Positions 25,157 through 34,928 are shown, counted from the first letter of the stretch. The stretch: DNA of 64,000 nt from Grimontia kaedaensis (GCF_023746615.1 NZ_CP082275.1:2294001-2358000), one strand, 5' to 3'. Program-made: numbers and translations. The notes: generated by a model not told the origin, from the sequence alone.

Positions 25157-26986
25157 ATGATCTATAAATTGTTCGAACGCGTTACGCTAGCCTTTCCACC
25201 AGAGCAACCGGAACAGCCACCTAATGGCCTGCTTGCATTTTGTCGCCACTACACCAAAGGTTTTGAACGACCGCTGATTACCATGGCGGTGCTCACGGCA
25301 TTTATCGCCATTGCGGAAGTATCACTGTTTGGCTTTATGGGACAGCTGGTTGACTGGCTGACTAATCAAGATAAAACCACGTTTCTCGCCGACGAGGGTA
25401 ATACTCTGATTGGGATAGGGCTGCTTATCCTAATTGGTATGCCAATACTTGTCGCTGTGCATTCTTTGGTTTTGCACCAGTCGCTACTTGGTAACTACCC
25501 AATGTCCATTCGCTGGATGGCACACCGTTACCTGCTGAAGCAGAGCATCGGCTTCTATCAGAATGACTTCGCAGGTCGTATTGCAACCAAGGTCATGCAG
25601 ACTGCGCTGTCTATCCGCGAAACCGTGATGAAGCTGCTGGATGTGGCGGTATATATTGCCGTCTACTTTATCTCCATGCTGTTTATCGTTGGCCAAGCAG
25701 ATATCCGTCTTATGCTCCCAATGCTGGTTTGGTTGATGGCCTACATTGGCATCCAGATTTACTTTGTCCCCAAGTTGAAAGCAGTCTCCACCGAGCAGGC
25801 AGATGCCCGCTCGTTGATGACAGGCCGTATCGTGGACAGCTACACCAACATCGCCACGGTCAAACTGTTCTCACATACCGATAGAGAGACCCAATACGCC
25901 GAAGAAGGCATGGGCGTATTTATGGACACGGTTTACCGCCAAATGCGTCTGGCGACCGGCTTTAATATCTCGGTAGAGATCGCTAACTACGCCCTGCTGT
26001 TCTCCATCAGCGCCATGTCTATCTGGCTCTGGTTGGACTCCGCGATCACCGTAGGCGCGATAGCTATTGCGGTCAGCCTTGCACTGCGCATCAACAGCAT
26101 GTCGAAGTGGATAATGTGGGAAATCGGTTCGCTGTTTGAAAACATCGGTACCGTAGTAGATGGAATGGCGACGCTTTCCAAGCCTGTCGAAGTGTTGGAC
26201 AAGATGAACGCACCTGCATTAGAGGTGCCTCAAGGCGCTATTAACTTCACCGATGTTCGCTTCCATTATGGTGAAGGCAAAGGCGTGATTGAAAAACTGA
26301 ACCTCAACATCAAGCCGGGTGAAAAAGTCGGTCTCGTTGGTCGTTCAGGAGCAGGTAAATCAACCTTAGTGAATCTTCTAATGCGTTTTCACGATGTGGA
26401 AGGCGGTGAAATCCGTATCGACGGTCAGAACATTTCAGCCGTGACACAGGATTCACTGCGCGCCAATATCGGCATGGTGACTCAGGACACTTCCCTGCTG
26501 CACCGCTCTATCCGTGAAAACATCCTTTACGGTGACCCAAATGCCAGCGAAGACGCGATGCTCGCCGCTGCGAAGAAAGCACAAGCTCACGACTTTATCG
26601 AAACCCTGAGCGACCCACATGGTAATCGTGGTTACGATTCGCAGGTAGGTGAACGCGGTGTGAAGCTGTCTGGCGGTCAACGTCAGCGTGTGGCAATTTC
26701 CCGTGTTCTGCTAAAAGACGCGCCAATTCTTATTCTTGATGAAGCGACTTCAGCGCTGGATTCGGAGGTGGAAGCAGCAATTCAGGAAAGTCTTTATCAA
26801 TTAATGGAAGGTAAAACCGTTATCGCCATTGCTCACCGACTTTCCACCATCGCTGCGATGGACAGACTGATTGTGCTTGATCAAGGTGAAATCGTGGAAC
26901 AAGGCACCCACCAAGAGCTGATTTCCAGTGGTGGCATCTACGCTCAACTCTGGCAGCATCAAACCGGTGGCTTTATTGGTGACTGA
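25157..26986 (+). CDS. ABC transporter, fused permease/ATPase (exporter type)
   Basis: A 609-residue half-transporter that should act as a homodimer in the inner membrane. An N-terminal six-helix exporter domain (~35-330) is followed by a nucleotide-binding domain with Walker A GRSGAGKST, Q-loop MVTQDTSLL, signature LSGGQRQRVAIS, Walker B ILILDEATSALDSE and switch His in IAHRLSTIA. The family is MsbA/multidrug-like; the substrate cannot be assigned. The ATG at 25157 is preferred because GGAAGGA precedes it. A TTG at 25010 and an ATG at 25073 in the same frame have no ribosome-binding site. Confidence 0.9.
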   Translation: MIYKLFERVTLAFPPEQPEQPPNGLLAFCRHYTKGFERPLITMAVLTAFIAIAEVSLFGFMGQLVDWLTNQDKTTFLADEGNTLIGIGLLILIGMPILVAVHSLVLHQSLLGNYPMSIRWMAHRYLLKQSIGFYQNDFAGRIATKVMQTALSIRETVMKLLDVAVYIAVYFISMLFIVGQADIRLMLPMLVWLMAYIGIQIYFVPKLKAVSTEQADARSLMTGRIVDSYTNIATVKLFSHTDRETQYAEEGMGVFMDTVYRQMRLATGFNISVEIANYALLFSISAMSIWLWLDSAITVGAIAIAVSLALRINSMSKWIMWEIGSLFENIGTVVDGMATLSKPVEVLDKMNAPALEVPQGAINFTDVRFHYGEGKGVIEKLNLNIKPGEKVGLVGRSGAGKSTLVNLLMRFHDVEGGEIRIDGQNISAVTQDSLRANIGMVTQDTSLLHRSIRENILYGDPNASEDAMLAAAKKAQAHDFIETLSDPHGNRGYDSQVGERGVKLSGGQRQRVAISRVLLKDAPILILDEATSALDSEVEAAIQESLYQLMEGKTVIAIAHRLSTIAAMDRLIVLDQGEIVEQGTHQELISSGGIYAQLWQHQTGGFIGD

Positions 26987-27003
26987 ACCCGATTAAGTTA
27001 GGG

Positions 27004-27030
27004 AAAAGGACGCTTTGGCGTTCTTTTTTG
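27004..27030 (+). terminator. Intrinsic terminator after the ABC exporter
   Basis: AAAGGACGC and GCGTTCTTT arms, TTTG loop, then a run of T. Confidence 0.75.
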
Positions 27031-27108
27031 TCTCAGTTATCTTTCAAAATCGCAAAGTTAGGAAAGCTCTCCTACCCTTGTATTGAATCATTGTAGGGGA
27101 TGAGATTT

Positions 27109-27360
27109 ATGTTCAACGTGAAAACCACCATAAAAACAACTCTTCTGGCCACCGCAGTTTTCGGCCTCACCGCTTGTTCTGATTACGACCCTGTTGCAGA
27201 GAGTGACTGCGGTAAAGTTGTTAGCCATGCTCAGAAAATTCTTGGTGCATTAGCACCTTCAGCGGGTGAATTAATGAGCCAGTGCAAAGCAGCTTCCGAC
27301 AGCGAACGCGGTTGTGTGATGGCATCGACCAAAAAAGGCCAACTCGCGCAGTGCCTATAA
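27109..27360 (+). CDS. Small Cys-rich lipoprotein of unknown function
   Basis: An 83-residue protein with a lipoprotein signal (lipobox LTAC, acylated Cys23) and Ser at +2, which predicts outer-membrane targeting. The mature part has four further Cys (in ESDCGKVV, MSQCKAA, RGCVMA and AQCL), probably two disulfides. The ATG at 27109 is nine bases from AGGGG. An ATG at 27100 in frame touches the ribosome-binding site and is less likely. I do not recognise the family. Confidence 0.7.
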   Translation: MFNVKTTIKTTLLATAVFGLTACSDYDPVAESDCGKVVSHAQKILGALAPSAGELMSQCKAASDSERGCVMASTKKGQLAQCL

Positions 27361-27409
27361 TCGAATAAACTGTCGTATACTGGCGCCCGTTTTTTAACGG
27401 GAGCCATGT

Positions 27410-27667
27410 ATGCAACGTTCCACTCTTATCGGCCTGAAAGTTGGCCTGCTCGCCCTTCTTCTTTTTATTGGTATGCTCGGCATGAGCACCAACTCACCCG
27501 CAACAGAATGGCTCAAAGAAGCGTTTTTGGGCATAAGCTTTGCATTTGCATTTGGCTTGGGCGCTCCGGAAGCACTGGCTTACATGCTGGCGACAATCGT
27601 GTTTATTGCGGTTTTCTGTGTGGGGTATTTTGTAGGGAAGAAGGCTTCTGGCAGATTGGATAGCTAA
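27410..27667 (+). CDS. Small inner-membrane protein, unknown function
   Basis: An 85-residue protein with a first hydrophobic segment (~10-27), an amphipathic middle and a second hydrophobic segment (~52-75), ending in a basic tail. The ATG at 27410 is six bases from GGGAG. A frame beginning at 27406 overlaps it in another phase and is a shadow. The ribosome-binding site lies in the 3' arm of a small hairpin (CCCGTT/AACGGG, 27386-27401). A TATACT at 27376 could be a -10 box. No family recognised. Confidence 0.6.
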   Translation: MQRSTLIGLKVGLLALLLFIGMLGMSTNSPATEWLKEAFLGISFAFAFGLGAPEALAYMLATIVFIAVFCVGYFVGKKASGRLDS

Positions 27668-27962
27668 AGCTGACTACACTTCCGACTAAACCAAAGTTTT
27701 TGTAACAGCCCGTAAGCCCCAAAGTGGCCAGACTCGCCGTCATTAATCGCGATTTTCGGCCATTACGGGCCGCGTGGAAACCCCACTGGCCGTATGTCTC
27801 AGTAAGTTTGCAGGGGATAATCAAACTATTCACTAGACTATTTCCACATCGCGGAAATATACTGCGCTTCCTGTTATTACTGTAGGAATACTTTGTGGAC
27901 CCCAACTCTAGTCAATTGTGTCAAACCTTACTGGCTTCTCGTCACCAAGGGAGGACGCAACA
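27668..27962. other. Structured leader/intergenic region upstream of the CNNM gene pair
   Basis: Nested inverted repeats are visible. GCCCGTAA (27708-27715) pairs with TTACGGGC (27763-27770), and inside it TGGCC (27725-27729) pairs with GGCCA (27758-27762) and TCGC with GCGA. A GTGG/CCAC hairpin follows (27774-27786), then TATTTCC/GGAAATA (27839-27859). A possible promoter is TAGACT (27834) with TATACT (27858), 18 bases apart, just downstream. The structure could be a small RNA or regulatory leader; its class is not recognised. Confidence 0.45.
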
Positions 27963-29339
27963 ATGATTGAGACCCTTCTTACCCTTCTGTTCGGCATTCT
28001 ATTTATCTTGGCTATTATCGCAGCAAACGGCTACTTCGTTGCCCAAGAGTTTGCTTACATGGCCGTGGACAGAGCAAGACTCGCAACGCTGGCAGCCACT
28101 GGCGATGAAGCCGCAAAACGCGCGCTCAAAGTCACCAAACGTACCAGCTTTATGCTTTCCGGTGCCCAACTTGGCATTACGGTAACCGGCTTGGTGTTGG
28201 GTTTCGTTGCAGAACCCCTTGTTGGCCAGTCGCTGGGCGTATTGTTGCAAGGTTTTGGGTTATCGCTAGAGGCGGGTATCGCTCTAGGTACCGTCATCAC
28301 TTTGGGTGTCGCTATGGTCGTTCAAATGATCATGGGCGAGCTGTACCCGAAAAACCTCGCGATTGCGAACGCAGAGCCAATGGCTCGCATGATGTCCCGC
28401 TCAACACTAATTTACATGTCTGTGTTTGGCTTTTTCATCAGCTTCTTCGACAAATCAGCAAACCTTCTGCTTCGCGCGGTTCGCATTGAACCAGTGCACG
28501 ATCTTGACGTGAGTGCGTCAGAAGAAGACTTGCACCATATCATCGCTAACTCGCGTGAAACAGGTGATATCCCAGTCGAACTGTCGCTGATGATGGATCG
28601 TATTCTGGATTTCCCAGAGCGCGACGTAGAACACGCGATGGTGCCTCGTTCACAAGTGGATTGGGTTGAGCCAGAAACCACATTGACTGAATTAGTGTCG
28701 CTAATGGCACAAGCACATACCCGTTACCCAGTGGTTAACGACGATGATGCGCCTGTGGGTGTGGTTCATTTGCCTGACGTACTGGCCCGTATTGATGCCG
28801 GCCATGCTGACGACACTGTGGAATCAGTGATGCGCCCTGCTACCGTGCTGCCAACGCTTATGAGCCTACCAGACGCTCTGGATCAGCTAGAAAAATCAAC
28901 TAACCATCTGGCGTGTGTCATTGACGAGTACGGCGGTTTTGCTGGCGTACTGACGATTGAAGACCTTGCAATGGAAATCGTGGGCGAAATCACCGACGAG
29001 CACGACGCGGACGCGGCTGATGCCGTTGTGCCACAGAGCGACAATGTATGGCTGATGGTAGGTGACGTCCACATCGACGAAGTGGAACGTGCGATTGGCT
29101 ACGACCTGCCGAAAGACGATGTGGAAACCATCGCCGGTATGTTGATTGCGGAGCGCGGCGCACTTCCGGCTGAAGGTGAGACAGTCGTTATCGAACTGCC
29201 AGTCGACCCATCCGAATTTGCTTCTGGCGAGCTGTTCAAGCGCCATCTTGAAGTTGAAGTGTTGCGTATTGAGCGACACGTTCCAACAGAGGTGCGCGTC
29301 AAACTTGTAGAGAATCCAGTTGAGGAGGGTGAAGAATGA
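27963..29339 (+). CDS. CNNM/CBS-domain transporter (HlyC/CorC family), first of pair
   Basis: A 458-residue inner-membrane protein. An N-terminal CNNM (DUF21) domain with about four hydrophobic segments (~1-180) contains NGYFVAQEFAYMAVDR. A CBS-pair domain follows (~205-335, with RYPVVNDDDAPVGVVHLPDVL), then a CorC/HlyC transporter-associated domain (~365-450, beginning near VWLMVGDVHIDE). Relatives handle Mg2+/Co2+; despite the hemolysin name, no haemolytic role is implied. The ATG at 27963 has GGGAGG eight bases upstream. It overlaps the next gene by 4 bases. Confidence 0.9.
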   Translation: MIETLLTLLFGILFILAIIAANGYFVAQEFAYMAVDRARLATLAATGDEAAKRALKVTKRTSFMLSGAQLGITVTGLVLGFVAEPLVGQSLGVLLQGFGLSLEAGIALGTVITLGVAMVVQMIMGELYPKNLAIANAEPMARMMSRSTLIYMSVFGFFISFFDKSANLLLRAVRIEPVHDLDVSASEEDLHHIIANSRETGDIPVELSLMMDRILDFPERDVEHAMVPRSQVDWVEPETTLTELVSLMAQAHTRYPVVNDDDAPVGVVHLPDVLARIDAGHADDTVESVMRPATVLPTLMSLPDALDQLEKSTNHLACVIDEYGGFAGVLTIEDLAMEIVGEITDEHDADAADAVVPQSDNVWLMVGDVHIDEVERAIGYDLPKDDVETIAGMLIAERGALPAEGETVVIELPVDPSEFASGELFKRHLEVEVLRIERHVPTEVRVKLVENPVEEGEE

Positions 29340-30355
29340 TGACCGATCCGTTGATTGTCACTTTGGTGACCTCTGCCCTCATCATACTGAGTGGCTTCTT
29401 CGTTATCATCGAATTTGCATTGATGGGTGCACGCCGCCACCGCTTGGAAGAAATGGCTGTGGAAAGTGCGTCTGCACGCGCTGCGCTGCGTGGCATGAAT
29501 GACCTGACACTCATGCTAGCCGGTGCCCAGTTGGGCATTACCTTCTGTACCTTTGCGTTGGGTGCAGTCACCAAGCCAGCGGTAGACCATTGGATTGGAC
29601 CCGTGTTTGCCTCGATGGGCATGCCGGAATGGGCGGTAGATGGTGCTTCGTTCGGTTTTGCACTGTTCGTCGTGACCTTCCTTCACCTTGTTGTCGGTGA
29701 AATGGCACCCAAGTCCTGGTCGATTGCACATCCTGAAAAATCAGCACTGGCGATTGGCCTTGTAGCACGCGCTTACGTGTGGCCACTGCGTCCGTTGCTG
29801 AACTGGATTAACCGCATTGCGAACAGACTGGTGAAAGCATCTGGCGTTGAGCCAGTTGAAAGTGCCGCTGTCGGTGGGCAGGACATTGATACCATCCGTC
29901 AGCTCGTCGAACACTCAGGTAAAGTGGGTACACTGCAACCGAGTATTCAGAAGCAGCTTTCTGGTCTGATTGACCTGAGTTCAATCCCAGTTGAAACACT
30001 GGTCACGGAAGGTCAGGTCATGGCGCATGTTGACAAGCGCGCAACCGTTGCGGAAGTTCGCAAGGTGTCGATGGAATCTGGACACATGCGTATTCTGGTA
30101 TTCGGCAACCGTGGCCTGAAACCACTTGTGGTTCACGTCCGTGATACCCTGCTGGAACCCGCTGACCGCCCTGCACGTGAAGTCGCACGAAAAGCGCATG
30201 TACTTGATGCCAACACACCGGTATACGAAGCGCTGGCGCGTATGCGAGAAGCAAGTGTGCAGATTGCTGTGGTGAGCAAAGGCGACAAGATGATTGGTGT
30301 CGTCACGCTGGCAGATATCCTGAAGCGTGTGCTGCCAACATCAGCTGCGAGCTAA
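29336..30355 (+). CDS. CNNM/CBS-domain transporter, second of pair
   Basis: A 339-residue paralogue of the upstream gene. It has a CNNM domain (~1-185, with FVIIEFALMGARRHR and HLVVGEMAPKSW) and a CBS pair (~205-335), but it lacks the C-terminal CorC/HlyC domain. The ATGA overlap indicates translational coupling, and the two products may form a heteromeric complex. The paired arrangement of a long and a short CNNM protein is common among bacteria. Confidence 0.9.
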   Translation: MMTDPLIVTLVTSALIILSGFFVIIEFALMGARRHRLEEMAVESASARAALRGMNDLTLMLAGAQLGITFCTFALGAVTKPAVDHWIGPVFASMGMPEWAVDGASFGFALFVVTFLHLVVGEMAPKSWSIAHPEKSALAIGLVARAYVWPLRPLLNWINRIANRLVKASGVEPVESAAVGGQDIDTIRQLVEHSGKVGTLQPSIQKQLSGLIDLSSIPVETLVTEGQVMAHVDKRATVAEVRKVSMESGHMRILVFGNRGLKPLVVHVRDTLLEPADRPAREVARKAHVLDANTPVYEALARMREASVQIAVVSKGDKMIGVVTLADILKRVLPTSAAS

Positions 30356-30376
30356 CCGTCCCGCTATTATCCCAAT

Positions 30377-30412
30377 AAAAACGCCACCTTTTCAGGTGGC
30401 GTTTTCGTTTTT
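30377..30412 (+). terminator. Intrinsic terminator after the CNNM pair
   Basis: AAAACGCCACC, loop, GGTGGCGTTTTCGTTTTT. Confidence 0.9.
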
Positions 30413-30458
30413 ATCAAACCTTGAATCACAAGCGTTTACATGAAATCTGATAGTCAGC

Positions 30459-32063
30459 TTAGGCCGCACTCAACACTTTCTGCTGATGAGCAAGATACTC
30501 TTCGTATGTGCCTTGGAAGTAATCCAGCTTCTTGTCTTTGATTTCGATAACCGCCGTCGCCAGTGATGAGACAAACTCGCGATCGTGACTGACGAAAATC
30601 AGCGTTCCAGGATACACTTTCAGCGCGCTGTTCAGTGCTTCAATTGCTTCCATGTCCATGTGGTTGGTTGGCTCATCCATCACCAGCACGTTGATGTCTT
30701 GCATCATCAGTTTGCCGAATATCAGGCGGTTCTTCTCGCCACCCGAACAGTTTCTGGCTTTCTTGTTGACATCATCTTCGGTAAACAGCAGACGCCCCAG
30801 AATCGCACGCACAATCAGGTCGTTATGCTTTGCAGTACGCCACTGTGAAATCCACTCAAAGATGGTCATGTCGTTGTCGAAGTCAGCAGTACAATCCTGA
30901 GGACAGTAACCGACAGACGCATTCTCCGCCCACTTCACCACGCCTTCGCTTTGCTCAAGCTCGTTCACCAAACAGCGCAGCAGCGTGGTTTTACCCACAC
31001 CGTTCTCACCGATAACCGCAAGGCGTGAGCCCGCTTCCAACAACAGGTTGCCATTTTCAAACAGCATCTCGCCATCGTAGCCATGACCCACTTCTTGCAA
31101 CTCAAGTGCCTGACGGTGCAGTTTCTTACCTTCACCAAAATCAATCGACGGACTGATACGGCTAGAGGTTTTCACTTCATCCAGCTTGATTTTGTCCATG
31201 CGTTTCGCGCGCGAACTCGCCAGCTTTGCTTTAGAGGCGTTGGCACCAAAGCGGTTCACAAACTCTTGCAGCTCGTTAATTTCGGCCGCTTTCTTGGCGT
31301 TACTCGCCAGCAATTGCTCTCGTTGCAAACCAGATGCTTCCAGGAAGTAGTCATAGTTACCCGGATAGATGCGCAGCTCACCATAATCAATGTCAGCCAT
31401 ATGGGTACAGACCGTGTTCAGGAAGTGACGGTCGTGCGAAATGATAATCATGGTGCACTTACGCTGGCTTAACTCTTCCGCCAACCAACCGATGGTGTGA
31501 ATATCCAGGTTGTTCGTCGGTTCGTCCAGTAGCAGAATATCTGGGTTCGCAAACAGCGCCTGCGCCAACAGCACACGCAGTTTCCAGCCCGGCGCAACGT
31601 GCTGCATCAAGCCAAAGTGCAGGTATTCTTCAATACCTGCTTTGATCAGGATATCGCCCGCGCGGCTTTCTGCGGTGTAGCCATCCATTTCTGCGAACTC
31701 GACTTCAAGCTCCGCGACTTTCATGCCGTCTTCTTCGCTCATTTCCGGCAAAGAATAAATGCGGTCACGCTCTTGCTTCACTTCCCACAGCTTCTTGTCA
31801 CCCATGATGACCACATCAATCACGTTGAAGTTTTCGAACGCAAACTGATCCTGACTCAACACACCCAACTTCAATCCCGGTGCGATCGACACGTTACCAG
31901 AGCTAGGTGCCAGTGCGCCGCTCAAGATCTTCATAAAGGTCGATTTGCCACAGCCATTCGCGCCAATCAGGCCATAACGGTTACCGTTACCGAACTTAGC
32001 TGAGATGTTTTCAAACAACGGCTCCGCGCCAAATTGCATGGTGATGTTAGCGGTTGAAATCAA
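30459..32063 (-). CDS. ybiT: ABC-F family ATPase YbiT
   Basis: A 534-residue cytoplasmic tandem ATPase with no membrane segments, of the ribosome-associated ABC-F class. Walker A motifs are GANGCGKST and GENGVGKTT, and Walker B segments are ILLLDEPTNNLD and VLVMDEPTNHMD. The first signature is degenerate (APGWKLRVLLAQ) and the second is CSGGEKNRL, as in YbiT. The inter-domain linker is charged and helical. ABC-F proteins modulate translation on the ribosome. The start is a TTG at 32063 with AGGA eight bases upstream, giving the family N-terminus ISTANITMQFG. Confidence 0.93.
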   Translation of the reverse strand: MISTANITMQFGAEPLFENISAKFGNGNRYGLIGANGCGKSTFMKILSGALAPSSGNVSIAPGLKLGVLSQDQFAFENFNVIDVVIMGDKKLWEVKQERDRIYSLPEMSEEDGMKVAELEVEFAEMDGYTAESRAGDILIKAGIEEYLHFGLMQHVAPGWKLRVLLAQALFANPDILLLDEPTNNLDIHTIGWLAEELSQRKCTMIIISHDRHFLNTVCTHMADIDYGELRIYPGNYDYFLEASGLQREQLLASNAKKAAEINELQEFVNRFGANASKAKLASSRAKRMDKIKLDEVKTSSRISPSIDFGEGKKLHRQALELQEVGHGYDGEMLFENGNLLLEAGSRLAVIGENGVGKTTLLRCLVNELEQSEGVVKWAENASVGYCPQDCTADFDNDMTIFEWISQWRTAKHNDLIVRAILGRLLFTEDDVNKKARNCSGGEKNRLIFGKLMMQDINVLVMDEPTNHMDMEAIEALNSALKVYPGTLIFVSHDREFVSSLATAVIEIKDKKLDYFQGTYEEYLAHQQKVLSAA

Positions 32064-32238
32064 TGAAGTAATCCTAGGTGAATAATGAGAAGTGTTCAGA
32101 GCGCCACTTTATGTGGCACGAACAAACAGTCGGCGAATTATACAGACTAAATTGGGATTGAACAGGTGGTAGCGGTAGAGGTTTTCAATACGAATACTCA
32201 ACTGACTCAATAGGCAGCCAATACCATAGGCATGGAGA

Positions 32239-32270
32239 CGAAAACGCCACTGCATAGGAACAGTGGCGTT
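32239..32270 (-). terminator. Intrinsic terminator after the PHA-depolymerase-like gene
   Basis: On the minus strand AACGCCACTG and CAGTGGCGTT form a 10-bp stem followed by TTTTCG. Confidence 0.7.
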
Positions 32271-32287
32271 AATTGCGCTGCGCGAGT

Positions 32288-33331
32288 TTAAGATGCGTTA
32301 GGGTTTTGAAGCAGGTGCTTCACCATCTTATTGACCGCATTCATCTGCGGGCCTGATTTAAAGGAGTAGTCGTAGCGGGTGTAACCCCACCAGTCCCAAC
32401 AACCGTTCGGATTAATAATTTGACGAGTTTTTGCCTGTGGGTAAAGCACAATGATGTTATTGGCATCGGCCCACTGGTTAATCCCGACTTCTTTGGCGTA
32501 TTCGTCGCCAATGGTGCCTTTGTTTTGCTGACATCCGTGGAAAGCGACATGTACTTTACAGCTGCTGCCCGTGGTGCAGTTATCTGGGACGAACACAAAG
32601 CCCTGATCATCCATGCTGGTCAAAGTGCTGGTAAAGAAAGGACGCTGGTCAAAAACGTGGAGTTTGCCGGGTTTCTCGGGTGCTTTTTCTTTCAACGGAC
32701 CGACAATCCAAGAGAGCATTTCGCCAGCGCTGTCGTAGTTACAATTGTTGATGTAGGGGCTTTGCGTGGTGTTGCACTCGCTGCCAAATTCGTCAGTCAC
32801 AAAAGCGTGTCCTGCGGGAACGGTATCAACGAAGTTGATGTTATCGCCCATATTCACCTGCTCGTAGTATTCGTTTACTGCTTTCATGGTGACGGGTTTT
32901 ACAGTTGGATCTTCTGTGCCACTGAATAGCCACACTTTTTGATTGGCAATGTTGGTGATGTCGTCGATTTTGCCGTCTTTTTCGCGCTTCTTGGTTAAAG
33001 ACAGCAGGCTGTCGACATTTGCGCCTTTTTCCATGCAGTGAAATGCGCGGGTAATACTGTTCATGTTTGCCAACGGATCTTCCGGATCAAAGCTCAGTAC
33101 ATTGACGCAGTCATACGGAATGCCCGCAATCACGCCAACACCTTTCACTTCAGAAGAGTAAGCAACGCTGTACTGCACAGCCATTGCACCACCAGAGGAT
33201 AATCCAGAAACCGTCACGGTTTCACTGTCTGCGCCAAGTTGAGGGAGGGGATCTGCCTTGTCGTTATTCGCAAATGTTGCCGTACTAAAAAGTAGTGCTG
33301 AAACAACCAGCGCATTGGTTATTGTTTTCAT
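32288..33331 (-). CDS. Secreted PHB/PHA depolymerase-like esterase (type 2 catalytic domain)
   Basis: A 347-residue exported alpha/beta hydrolase with a signal peptide (MKTITNALVVSALLFSTATFA). The nucleophile elbow GLSSGGAMA places the catalytic Ser at residue 45. The later segments VHVAFHGCQQNKGTIGD and NPNGCWDWWGYT are hallmarks of the extracellular short-chain-length PHA depolymerases with a type 2 domain, in which the lipase box lies near the N-terminus. There is no obvious substrate-binding or linker domain, so the polymer-degrading role is uncertain and it may be a general secreted esterase. Confidence 0.85.
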   Translation of the reverse strand: MKTITNALVVSALLFSTATFANNDKADPLPQLGADSETVTVSGLSSGGAMAVQYSVAYSSEVKGVGVIAGIPYDCVNVLSFDPEDPLANMNSITRAFHCMEKGANVDSLLSLTKKREKDGKIDDITNIANQKVWLFSGTEDPTVKPVTMKAVNEYYEQVNMGDNINFVDTVPAGHAFVTDEFGSECNTTQSPYINNCNYDSAGEMLSWIVGPLKEKAPEKPGKLHVFDQRPFFTSTLTSMDDQGFVFVPDNCTTGSSCKVHVAFHGCQQNKGTIGDEYAKEVGINQWADANNIIVLYPQAKTRQIINPNGCWDWWGYTRYDYSFKSGPQMNAVNKMVKHLLQNPNAS

Positions 33332-33854
33332 CTTGAGCCCTTAAATGTTTATCCATAACTGTTGTTGTATGTGATGCAGAGAGAAAGCCAGCGCTCCGCA
33401 TTGGGCTAGTGCCCATTTTTGTATAGGAAGTTATTGATTGCATGTCAAACTTTCTAGGCATTCTTTGTATTTGAGGTAACAGGTCGCTACCTTAGAGGGA
33501 GATTTAGTGCGTGTTTGGACACAACTCATTTAGCTGCAATGGCCTAAATCAGTCTAGAAAAAGTACCTTAAATACCAGTTAGCATTTTACGCATCATGAT
33601 TAAACACAACCTCACAGTGCATTTTTGAAGAGATTTGTCTATTGCAAGCCACCCTATCTCTCTAGAAGTAAAAAAATCTAGCCACTGGATTAAGCAGTTA
33701 ATGCGATCAACAAGGACTTGTTACTACCACTTTACTACCTCAGATTTTAAAGCACTTTTCTATCTTTCACATTTTGTAAATCTTAGACTGCTATGTTGAC
33801 GCAGATTACTTTGAGTAATATTTTATTGAGATAAATCAAAAGGCTAGTAATTAA
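33332..33854. other. AT-rich intergenic region, divergent promoters
   Basis: About 520 bases between the leftward esterase and the rightward acyltransferase. It is clearly AT-richer than the preceding 30 kb. No protein-like frame, terminator or convincing operator is seen. Confidence 0.4.
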
Positions 33855-34928
33855 ATGAACAACTCAATGCAAGTTAAGCGTTATGACTATCTGGATAATA
33901 TCAAGTGGGTGATGACGATATTGGTGATTTTGCATCATAGTGCAGCCACGGCAGGTTTAGACCCAATTGGTTACAATTTACCGCATGTCGAGGAAGCGAT
34001 GCAGTACCAGTATCAGATTCTGGATACATTCAATAGGATCAACCAGTCGTTTTTTATGTCACTGTTTTTCTTTATCTCCGCCTACTTCGTGATTCCCTCT
34101 TTTGAGCGTAAAGGGGCAGGTACATTTATGCTAGATAAGCTTAAACGCCTCGGTATCCCAATCCTCATAACCTTATTTTTGTTCTTTCCAATTGGATCAC
34201 TCGAGTTTGCCACATCAAATCTAAAAGGCTTTTTCCTTCACGGAAATATTGACTTAGGAGTCACTTGGTTCTGCTGGACCTTGATCGTATTTAGCGGGGT
34301 ATATGTATTGTGCCGTACTATCAGTGAAGGGAATCAAAAGGTTTACATTGATAAGCCTTTTCCGGCGCTTTGGAAGATAGTATTGTTTGCCGTGATAATG
34401 ATTCCGGTCAATTTCTTTGGTTTGTATCTGATGGAAGTGTTGGGTCAGAACTTCTTAGGATTTCACCTTCTAAAATACTTCCCTATTTATGTCAGCATGT
34501 TTTACTTTGGCATCGTGGCTTATAAGTACCAGTGGTTAGATAAGCTGGAGTTTAAACATGCCTTTTCAGGGATCCTGATGTGGATTGTAGCGACAGTATT
34601 CATCTCTCGGTTAACATCAGGCTTTGGACTAAATGATGAGATGGTAACTCGTGGATTTACAGCGATTGGAATGTCGATGTTTCTGCTATATATCTTCAAG
34701 ATGCTTTTCAATAAAAAAGGAAAATTGAGTTCAATGTTGGCACGAAGCGCTTTTGCTGCTTATGTGGTACAGAATGTCCCAATGTATTTCACCGCTGACT
34801 TTTATCAGCACTTCATGACCCAAACCCCTTTAATTAACTTTGTGGTCATTGCCATCCCCTCAGTGGTCGGCTCTTTTGCGATTGGCTATCTTATCTGTAA
34901 GACTCCAGTCCTAAAACGTATCTTCTGA
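33855..34928 (+). CDS. Acyltransferase-3 family membrane protein
   Basis: A 357-residue integral membrane protein with about ten hydrophobic segments. The opening YDYLDNIKWVMTILVILHHS contains the family's conserved His pair at the first helix. FFMSLFFFISAYFV and the central VTWFCWTLIVF match Acyl_transf_3 (OpgC/OafA-like) proteins, which transfer acetyl or succinyl groups to cell-envelope or exported molecules. The acceptor is unknown. It lies in the AT-rich segment just before the GH3-fusion cluster, so a role in decorating that product is possible but unproven. The ATG has no strong ribosome-binding site. Confidence 0.85.
   Translation: MNNSMQVKRYDYLDNIKWVMTILVILHHSAATAGLDPIGYNLPHVEEAMQYQYQILDTFNRINQSFFMSLFFFISAYFVIPSFERKGAGTFMLDKLKRLGIPILITLFLFFPIGSLEFATSNLKGFFLHGNIDLGVTWFCWTLIVFSGVYVLCRTISEGNQKVYIDKPFPALWKIVLFAVIMIPVNFFGLYLMEVLGQNFLGFHLLKYFPIYVSMFYFGIVAYKYQWLDKLEFKHAFSGILMWIVATVFISRLTSGFGLNDEMVTRGFTAIGMSMFLLYIFKMLFNKKGKLSSMLARSAFAAYVVQNVPMYFTADFYQHFMTQTPLINFVVIAIPSVVGSFAIGYLICKTPVLKRIF

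Noticed and set aside
27406..27663. Frame starting 4 bases before the small membrane protein
   Set aside because: It overlaps nearly completely. The 27410 frame has proper spacing to GGGAG and encodes a coherent two-helix protein, while this one is His/Trp/Cys-rich and incoherent.
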